Source of the DNA: Bog-159 sp963785255
GTDB taxonomy: Bacteria > Acidobacteriota > Terriglobia > Bryobacterales > Bryobacteraceae
Length of the DNA: 64,000 nucleotides
Assembly (NCBI GenBank): GCA_963785255.1
Contig: CAWAUR010000017.1
Span: 372,001 to 436,000, forward strand
Reading direction: 5' to 3'
The stretch's first letter is position 1; each line of letters opens with the position of its first letter. Of this stretch, positions 58,308 through 64,000 are shown one piece after another. The position numbers and the translations under genes were made by a program. The notes under the pieces are model-generated. The model saw only the letters and a program-made list of their open reading frames with translations. It did no database searches and was not told the DNA's origin.

Positions 58308-59263
58308 TTATCGATCTCCTCCTGAGTCTTGGCTAACTGCAGCAAGAGATCGGTAAGTTTCTTCTTGTACTCGTCCGGCGGAATGGCGGCTTTATCGTAT
58401 TTGAGTTTATCGATCTGTTGTTCGAGCGCGTCTTTGTTGGCGAGTAACTGCAGCTTGGCCGGATCTTTGGCGGCCGCGGCAGTAGCGCCGATGCGCAGGA
58501 GTGGAAAGTGGGCGGCCAGCATGCCCTCACCGTTTTCCGGAGACGGCGCGCGCACGCCCTCGCCCTTGCCTGTGTCTTCGAGCACGGCGTGCTCGGTTGC
58601 CAGTCGGTTCTGTGACTCGTAATAGGCGACCGTCTTCTTATCCGCGTAACGGAAAGCTTCCAGCGCAGAGACTACTTCGTTCTTATCGCTATCGGCCGCC
58701 GGATCGCTCAGCGCCTCCACCCAGTAACGGGCGAAGACGGTAGCGTTCTTTTCGGTGCCGCTCTTCGTGGCGGAGATGATGACGCGATTGGGACGGCGCA
58801 GAAATTCGATAGAGCCCCCGCTGGAGCTGGTCATGTTGACGACTAACTGGCGGGTGGCGGGGATGCGGTCCAGTAAAGCGGCTAACTCAGTGGCGGCTAA
58901 GTCGGGGCCGGGTAGATTGATCTTATAGTCATAGCCATCGAACGTGCCGTGGCCGATGAGCATGAGTACGAAGGCGTCTTCAGGCTTGGCTGTCCTGGCG
59001 ATGTCGTTGAGGGCGGTGCGGACTTGCTCGCGCGTGGCGTTGACGAGTGTTTCTACTTTGGAATCGGGCGTAGATTTGAGGGCTTTGTCGATATCTTTGC
59101 CCCACATGGCGAAGTGTTGTTCGTAGTCGGGCTCGCCGCCCAGGCCGGTTACGGTGAGGTAGTAGGTGGTAGCGTGCAAGCACCCGGCGGTGAGTAATAC
59201 GAGAAGCCATGTGGGGCAGGCTCGTAGCCTGCGCGGGGCTCGTAGCCCCGCTCTTCTGGCCAC
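58304..59263 (-). CDS. Caspase/legumain-like (clan CD) protein lacking the catalytic cysteine
   Basis: 319 residues from GTG 59263. A basic n-region encoded by a family-B repeat (ARRAGLRAPRRLRA) precedes a hydrophobic core (TWLLVLLTAGCLHA). The fold follows peptidase C13/caspase-like proteins: YYLTVTGLGGEPDYEQHFAMW; AFVLMLIGHGTFDG (His105 at the catalytic-His place); QLVVNMTSSSGGSIEFL, where the nucleophile Cys would lie but Thr-Ser-Ser-Ser (145-148) is found; NRVIISATKSG. It is therefore probably a non-peptidase binding domain or a Ser-based variant. The C-terminus is a Lys/Gln coiled coil. Coupled to the downstream metallopeptidase. Confidence 0.72.
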   Translation of the reverse strand: MARRAGLRAPRRLRACPTWLLVLLTAGCLHATTYYLTVTGLGGEPDYEQHFAMWGKDIDKALKSTPDSKVETLVNATREQVRTALNDIARTAKPEDAFVLMLIGHGTFDGYDYKINLPGPDLAATELAALLDRIPATRQLVVNMTSSSGGSIEFLRRPNRVIISATKSGTEKNATVFARYWVEALSDPAADSDKNEVVSALEAFRYADKKTVAYYESQNRLATEHAVLEDTGKGEGVRAPSPENGEGMLAAHFPLLRIGATAAAAKDPAKLQLLANKDALEQQIDKLKYDKAAIPPDEYKKKLTDLLLQLAKTQEEIDK

Positions 59264-59327
59264 GAATCTTTTTAGCGCCGGCAGGGCGGCCTGCGAGGCC
59301 GCCGCAGGCAGGGTGCCTGCCCCACAA
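59210..59327. repeat. Dispersed palindromic repeat, family B, overlapping a coding start
   Basis: TGTGGGGCAGGCTCGTAGCC (from 59210) and GGCAGGGTGCCTGCCCCACA (to 59326) are the outer arms. GGGGCTCGTAGCCCC and GGCGGCCTGCGAGGCCGCC are inner palindromes. Positions 59210-59263 are translated as the first residues of the legumain-like protein. Confidence 0.85.
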
Positions 59328-59328
59328 G

Positions 59329-61578
59329 TCATACGACACCCCAGCGGCGGCGGAGGACCCATTCGCCACCGCGCAACAGCAGCGCCAGCAAAAAGACGGC
59401 GGGCATATCCCAAAGATCCTTAGTTTCGCGCGTAGTAATGCCGGCTTCGGAATAGGAAATTTCGTCTGAAAGACGTCCGGCATTGGACGCAGTGTAATAT
59501 CTGCCGCCCGTTTCGTCGGCGAGTTTCTGCAATAGTTCGCGATTCTGCGCGGTATGGAAATTCTCCGCCACGCCATCTTCGCGGCGGAAGATCACTACAT
59601 CGCGTCCGAGTTCATCCTTGTCGCGACCGGCCACGATTTCGGCCACATAGGAGCCGGGCTTCTCCGCGCTCCATTCCGCCGTATAAATGCCTTCGCCGGA
59701 GGGCGACGGCGTCATCTCCACGCTGGATGCGCTTCCATCCGGCGCCGTGATATGCGCCTCGACAACCGCATTCTGCACGGGCTTGAACGCCTTGTCGCGC
59801 ACCTCGGCGTTCAGCGTCACCTTGGTTTCATCGGGCAGAACGCCGCGCGGCGTGGACGCATTCACCTGGCCGGGACTGTCGGACACCAGATACCGCATCA
59901 ACTGCTGCCAGAACGTGGCGTGCGTGATATCTGTATGATCCTGCCACATCTTCCAGCGCCAACTTCCGGAGGTGGCAAAGACGGCGGTGCGGCCGCGCCC
60001 GTAATTCTCTGTGACTAGCAGCGGCGACGCGCGATGGCCAGCGGGCGCGACTTTCATCAACTCCACCGCGCCCGGCTTCGGCTCGCCGACCTCGTTGTAA
60101 TTAGCCAGTTGCGGCATGTGGGTCCAGCGCTCGGCGTTGCGTTCAGGATCTTCCACCAGGCGGCAGATCAAGCTGGCGCGTCCCTGCGCGGTCAGTTCCT
60201 GATTGGAGAAATCGCGATGGAAGGTTCCCTTGCTATCGGGAATCTGCACGGGCAGTAACTCGGCCAGGGGCGAATGCGCATAGCCACCCTCGGCCAGCGC
60301 GAAGCGTCCGCCCAGAAACAGAATGCCGCCGCCGCGGCGATTGGCGAATTCGCGGATCATATCCTGCTGCGCGGGCGTGAAGTAATTGGCTTCCACGCTG
60401 CCGATAATGAGTCCGTCGAATGCGAATAACTCTTCGGGCTTCGACGGAAAACCTTCCTCAAGCTCATGCGGATCGTTGAAGCCCTGCCGGTAAATCTTGT
60501 TCTGCGTGGTGCGCAGCATGGAGGCGAGCTGCAGGCTGCGATCGTCCTCCGCCGCGCGGCGAATGAATTTGAATTCCCAACGCGGCTCGCCCTCCATATA
60601 TAGGATGCGCGGTTTGCGGGTTTCCACGTCCACCAGGCGGCGCAGCGAATTATTGCCGCGATTCTCTTCGCCGGGCAGCGGATCGATGGAAATCTCCAAT
60701 GTTTTCGGCCCGGCGAGGCCCGCGTTAAACAGCAGCGTCTCGCTCTGCGGCGCGCCGTCGGATTTCAGTTGCACCTCGCGCGATGCGACCACTTTGCCGG
60801 CATCGCGCACCGAAACCAGCGCCTTCTGGCCCGCGTAACCGTACTGCCGGAAGGTGACCAGCGCGCTCAATCGCGAATCGGCCAGCGCATGCGCGGGCAG
60901 CACCGCGTCGGTCATCTCGACATCTTTCTCCGGCTTCTCGCGGCCGAAGCCGATGGTGTGAACCGGAATGTGCCGCCGCCGGATCTGCGACATGGTGTCG
61001 AGATCGATGCCGCCGGAATTATCCGCGCCATCGGAGAGCAGCACCACGGCGCCCAGCGGCAACGTGGAGGATTCGGCCAGCACCTGCTGCAAGCTATCGC
61101 CGAGACGCGAGGCCGGTTCGGAGCCGGTCAGTTGCGCGGTCTTCTGAATACGCTGGGCATCCGCGCCGAAACGATATAGACGCACCTGGAATTTCTGCGC
61201 GAGCGCGGCGAGCAGTTTCCGATCGAGCACGGAAGCGGCCTGAGCGCGTCGCGTCCCGGAGCCTTCCTGGATGGCCATGCTACGCGAATCGTCCACCATC
61301 ACGGCCACCACGTTTTGCTGCGGCCGCAGCGTGGCGATGGAAATGGCCGGATGCCACAGCAGGAACAGGACCAGCGCGATCATGGCGGTTTCAAGCATCC
61401 AGATGACGACCGGACGCACGCCCGATAGCGATCCGCGGTTGCGGCGCACATGCCAGAAAAGCAGTCCGCCGGCCGCGATCACGCACAGCGCGAACATCCA
61501 AATGGGCAAGGACCCCAGCAGCACGAAGTGCCCTTTCGCAAAGACGGCGCCGGGATATTTGAAGAGAAACTCGATCAT
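59329..61578 (-). CDS. Membrane protein with VWA and glutamine-amidotransferase-like domains
   Basis: 749 residues from ATG 61578. Two N-terminal helices (LPIWMFALCVIAAGGLLFWHV; PVVIWMLETAMIALVLFLLW) precede a VWA domain with MVDDSRSMAIQEGSG (D-x-S-x-S) and VVLLSDGADNSGGID. A beta region follows, then a class I glutamine-amidotransferase-like fold (about 385-600: RILYMEGEPRWEFKFIRRAAE, LFAFDGLIIGSVEANYFT, GGGILFLGGRFAL; no catalytic Cys triad is obvious). A C-terminal Ig-like region and last helix (AVFLLALLLRGGEWVLRRR) close it. This architecture is common next to DUF4159 and MoxR genes. Function unknown. Confidence 0.82.
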   Translation of the reverse strand: MIEFLFKYPGAVFAKGHFVLLGSLPIWMFALCVIAAGGLLFWHVRRNRGSLSGVRPVVIWMLETAMIALVLFLLWHPAISIATLRPQQNVVAVMVDDSRSMAIQEGSGTRRAQAASVLDRKLLAALAQKFQVRLYRFGADAQRIQKTAQLTGSEPASRLGDSLQQVLAESSTLPLGAVVLLSDGADNSGGIDLDTMSQIRRRHIPVHTIGFGREKPEKDVEMTDAVLPAHALADSRLSALVTFRQYGYAGQKALVSVRDAGKVVASREVQLKSDGAPQSETLLFNAGLAGPKTLEISIDPLPGEENRGNNSLRRLVDVETRKPRILYMEGEPRWEFKFIRRAAEDDRSLQLASMLRTTQNKIYRQGFNDPHELEEGFPSKPEELFAFDGLIIGSVEANYFTPAQQDMIREFANRRGGGILFLGGRFALAEGGYAHSPLAELLPVQIPDSKGTFHRDFSNQELTAQGRASLICRLVEDPERNAERWTHMPQLANYNEVGEPKPGAVELMKVAPAGHRASPLLVTENYGRGRTAVFATSGSWRWKMWQDHTDITHATFWQQLMRYLVSDSPGQVNASTPRGVLPDETKVTLNAEVRDKAFKPVQNAVVEAHITAPDGSASSVEMTPSPSGEGIYTAEWSAEKPGSYVAEIVAGRDKDELGRDVVIFRREDGVAENFHTAQNRELLQKLADETGGRYYTASNAGRLSDEISYSEAGITTRETKDLWDMPAVFLLALLLRGGEWVLRRRWGVV

Positions 61579-61607
61579 GAAGGGCCTTGGATTCTGGGTG
61601 CGTCCTT

Positions 61608-62408
61608 TTAGTGCGTCATGGCGTAAATGATGTAATTGATGCCCATGCGGTAGGCTTGCGACGTGTATCGCTCGGGATACCGGGGATGGTCGGCCCACTC
61701 CCAGGCGTCGCCATTATCCTGGTTGAAGCAGATGGCCACCATCACGCGGCCGTCGTCGTCGTAAATGGCGCGCCAATGGGGCGTTTTTCCATCCTTTTCC
61801 CAGATGCGGCCGGTGTACCAATATTGGATGCCAGGCACTTGAATGCGCTCGCCTATGTCGTATAGGACGTGGAAGATGGGATCCTGGTTATCGATTTCGA
61901 CGATGGGGCGGTCGGGGAACACACGCTGGATGCTCTCCAGGAAGACGTTCCATTCGTCGGTTCCGTGGAAGTCGTCGCACATGAAGAAGCCGCCGCGCAG
62001 CAGATATTCGCGCAGTTTGGCGCATTCGGCATCGGTCAGGTTGGAGTGGCCCATTTCGACGGCGTAGAGCCAGGGCCAGTTGAAAATTTCATCGCTATCG
62101 AGATCCACCACCTGTTCAGACGAACGAGTGTGGATGCGGGTGAGGCGGCGGACGCCCTGCACGAACTGGCGGTCGGCCTTGGGATAATCGGTGGGCCAGC
62201 TTCCGACGCGGCCGAAGACGCTCGCGTGGCGGCCGGACGGATACATGAGCCGGGTGAAGGCCCACTCGGTTTTTTCGTAGGCGTCGGGCGGCACGGGGAT
62301 GTGGTCGTCCTCCAAAGCGGGGAATTCGCGGAAGGTAGCCTGGAGGGCGAACAGCGCCGTTACGGAAACCGCCACCAGACTACCGCGGATGAGCAAGCGG
62401 CGGCGCAT
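61608..62408 (-). CDS. DUF4159 domain protein, first gene of the MoxR-VWA locus
   Basis: 266 residues. An N-terminal signal or anchor (LIRGSLVAVSVTALFALQATF) is followed by the DUF4159 domain: EWAFTRLMYPSG, NWPWLYAVEMGHSNLTDAECAKLREYLLRGGFFMCDDFHGTDEWNVFLESIQRVFPDRPIVEID, then HVLYDI..VPGIQYWYTGR and VAICFNQDNGDAWEWADHPRYPERYTSQAYRMGINYIIYAMTH. The fold resembles glutamine-amidotransferase-like proteins, but the reaction is unknown. It ends 29 nt before the VWA/GATase-like gene and heads eight genes on the minus strand. No clear promoter is recognisable in the 58 bp upstream. Confidence 0.85.
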   Translation of the reverse strand: MRRRLLIRGSLVAVSVTALFALQATFREFPALEDDHIPVPPDAYEKTEWAFTRLMYPSGRHASVFGRVGSWPTDYPKADRQFVQGVRRLTRIHTRSSEQVVDLDSDEIFNWPWLYAVEMGHSNLTDAECAKLREYLLRGGFFMCDDFHGTDEWNVFLESIQRVFPDRPIVEIDNQDPIFHVLYDIGERIQVPGIQYWYTGRIWEKDGKTPHWRAIYDDDGRVMVAICFNQDNGDAWEWADHPRYPERYTSQAYRMGINYIIYAMTH

Positions 62409-62466
62409 TTGGACGAGGCCCTCGTATGTTTTTCAGGATAGCATGGGGGGAGATGGGCGGTTGCGC

Positions 62467-64000
62467 TCAGTTGGTCTTTGCCGGCTTCCACTCGCGTGCC
62501 AAACGCTGCGCCTCTGAGACCTGCCCCCGCGTCATCAGTGCCGTGAGATCGTCCCGCTGCTTCGCCGCCTCCGCCTGGAGTTCATGGGAGGCGGCGGCCG
62601 AGAGGTTGAGCCACATATAGGCGGACACGTAGTCTTTGGGTACCCCCGCGCCGAAGCGGTAGTGCATCCCTAGAAGACACTGGGCCTTCCCGTGCCCCTG
62701 TTCGGCAGCCATGCGCAGCCACTTGACTGCTTCGGTGCGATCTGCGGGGCCGTTGGCGCCCTTGTCGTAGAGGCGGCTTAAGTTGAACTGGGCATCAGCA
62801 TCACCCTGGTTAGCAGCCTTGTGGTACCATTTCTCCGCTTCGGTGAAATCTTGAGGCACGCCATGGCCCAAGGCATAGAGGACCCCAAGACCTACCTCTC
62901 CGCCGACATCCCCCTGGTCGGCGGCCTTGCGGAACCATTTCAGAGACTCCGCGTAGTCCTGGGGGACGCCCGAGCCTTCGGCGTACATGGCGCCCAAGCC
63001 GCGGCATGATTCTGCGTCGCCCTGCTCCGCCGCTTCACGGAACCACCTTATCGCCTCCGTCCCGTCCTTCGGGACGCCCTCGCCATAGAGGTATGCCCGC
63101 GCCAGGACTTGCTGAGCCATGACGTTACCCTGTTCGGCGGCCTTGCGAAACCACTTCGCCGCCTCGGAATAGTCCTGAGGGACGCCCTCGCCGGATAAAT
63201 ATCTGCCGCCGAGCTTGAGCTGTCCAAGGGCGTTCCCATGCTGGGCGGACTTAATTATCCACTTCAGCGCCTCGTGGTCATCCCTCGGAACGCCTCGACC
63301 GTTTGCATATAGGATCGCTAAGCCCACTTCGCCAAAGGAGTCTCCCTGCTCGGCGGCCTTGCGGTACCACTCCAACGCTTGTCCGGAATTCCGCCTGACC
63401 CCCTCCCCGCTGTCGTAGAGGGTGCCAACCATCGACTCGGCCGACGCGTCTCCCTGTTCGGCGGCCTTATGGTACCACTTGAAAGCTTCTGCGAGGTCCT
63501 TGGGGACGCCCTCCCCCGTCAGATAGGCCCTCCCGAGGCTGAACTGCGCGCTTACGTCGCCCTGCTCGCCGGCCCTTTGGAGATCCTTCACCTCCGTCCC
63601 TGACCGTGGCACACTTGCTTGTGAACCGGGCCGCGCCGTCGAGCGGGCCTCGGCCCTGGCAGCTTGATGCCACAGGGGAACCACGTTCGCCGAGATGGTT
63701 GCTGAAAGCACCACGAGGCGCGACGAGGGGATCGCAAGGTTAAGATTCTGCCCCTCCTTAAATGTCGCCTCCGCGATGCCAACGACATTGCCACCGCCGT
63801 CGAGGATCGGACCGCCGCTGCTGCCGGGCGAAACAGGCGCTGTTATCTGGAGCATTCTTTCGCCGCGGATGTCCCGGATCGCACTGACGATGCCCTGTGA
63901 AAATGTCCCTTCGAGGCCTTCCGGATTGCCCATCACATAGACCGTGTCGCCCGCGGCAAGTTGCCCGCTGTCGCCTATCGGCAAGGCCGGCGCTCGCAGG
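62467..64000 (-). CDS. Trypsin-like serine peptidase with C-terminal Sel1 repeats (5' truncated)
   Basis: The frame is open to the window edge; at least 511 codons are visible. The N-terminal visible part is the second half of a trypsin-2 fold: VYVMGNPEGLEGTFSQGIVSA and ITAPVSPGSSGGPILDGGGNVVGIA with the nucleophile Ser in GSSGGP; the His and Asp lie beyond the edge. After a short linker come about ten Sel1-type repeats of 36 residues (A-x-x-W-Y/F-x-K-A-A-E-Q-G-D-A, then LGxxYxxGxGVPxD), forming a superhelix for protein docking. Probably an exported regulatory or quality-control protease. Confidence 0.85.
   Translation of the reverse strand, partial: LRAPALPIGDSGQLAAGDTVYVMGNPEGLEGTFSQGIVSAIRDIRGERMLQITAPVSPGSSGGPILDGGGNVVGIAEATFKEGQNLNLAIPSSRLVVLSATISANVVPLWHQAARAEARSTARPGSQASVPRSGTEVKDLQRAGEQGDVSAQFSLGRAYLTGEGVPKDLAEAFKWYHKAAEQGDASAESMVGTLYDSGEGVRRNSGQALEWYRKAAEQGDSFGEVGLAILYANGRGVPRDDHEALKWIIKSAQHGNALGQLKLGGRYLSGEGVPQDYSEAAKWFRKAAEQGNVMAQQVLARAYLYGEGVPKDGTEAIRWFREAAEQGDAESCRGLGAMYAEGSGVPQDYAESLKWFRKAADQGDVGGEVGLGVLYALGHGVPQDFTEAEKWYHKAANQGDADAQFNLSRLYDKGANGPADRTEAVKWLRMAAEQGHGKAQCLLGMHYRFGAGVPKDYVSAYMWLNLSAAASHELQAEAAKQRDDLTALMTRGQVSEAQRLAREWKPAKTN

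Overview
The window looks like a chromosomal piece of an Acidobacteriota genome, most likely of the Solibacter/Bryobacter type. The inference rests on gene families rather than on any rRNA: three secreted VWFA-related proteins of the acidobacterial type, a 1143-residue TonB-dependent receptor with an N-terminal carboxypeptidase-regulatory-like domain, FG-GAP and GloVer repeat secreted proteins, an S46 dipeptidyl peptidase, and a long MoxR/DUF58/VWA/DUF4159/DUF4175 locus. Third codon positions are GC-rich, so many long antisense reading frames are shadows. No tRNA, rRNA or CRISPR array was seen.

Layout. 1-5.0 kb: housekeeping genes (uppS, an RluA-type pseudouridine synthase, plsC) with a secreted VWFA protein, a GNAT and a di-haem cytochrome. 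5.1-12.2 kb: an unusual ClC antiporter fused to CBS and TPR domains, a PcrA/UvrD helicase, a 52-residue basic protein and an FG-GAP protein. 12.2-16.0 kb: a tightly overlapping xdhC - mocA-like - AsmA operon. 16.1-19.5 kb: three tandem copies of a unit of about 318 bp, each encoding a tiny hydrophobic peptide behind a perfect Shine-Dalgarno and GC hairpins; an IS91-type element with a tyrosine recombinase sits exactly between units 1 and 2. 19.5-29 kb: recombinase-domain protein, methyltransferase-like protein, TonB receptor, aldo/keto reductase, GNAT, S46 peptidase. 29-36.3 kb: a MscS-centred operon, a large FG-GAP protein, a frameshifted GloVer protein and an orphan pqqA-like 26-residue peptide. 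36.5-38.4 kb: an ISKra4-type element with a 9-bp target duplication, a nonsense-mutated transposase and a possible -1 frameshift site. 38.4-43.3 kb: VOC protein and two VWFA proteins, one an internal tandem duplication. 43.7-45.7 kb: group II intron. 45.7-48.4 kb: copper chaperone and CopA ATPase. 48.4-62.4 kb: an eight-gene minus-strand locus with MoxR ATPase, DUF58, BatA/VWA, VWA-glutamine-amidotransferase-like protein, DUF4159, DUF4175, a legumain/caspase-like protein without its cysteine, and a TPR-metallopeptidase. 62.5-64 kb: the truncated front of a trypsin-like/Sel1 protein.

Two dispersed palindromic repeat families punctuate the window. Family B has arms reading TGTGGGGCAGGCTCGTAGCC and GGACAGGCC..GGCCTGTCC, and sits at roughly a dozen gene junctions. 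Family A has arms like AACCGCTCCCTGACGGTCGC and forms strong terminator-like stems. Family B even supplies the start codon and signal-peptide n-region of one gene.

The most interesting candidates are the tandem peptide array, which resembles the layout of Ldr/Ibs-type type I toxin arrays although no sequence homology is claimed; a structurally similar hairpin-SD-micro-ORF leader in front of the ClC fusion gene; the pseudo-caspase plus metallopeptidase inside the MoxR-VWA locus; and the orphan pqqA-like gene.
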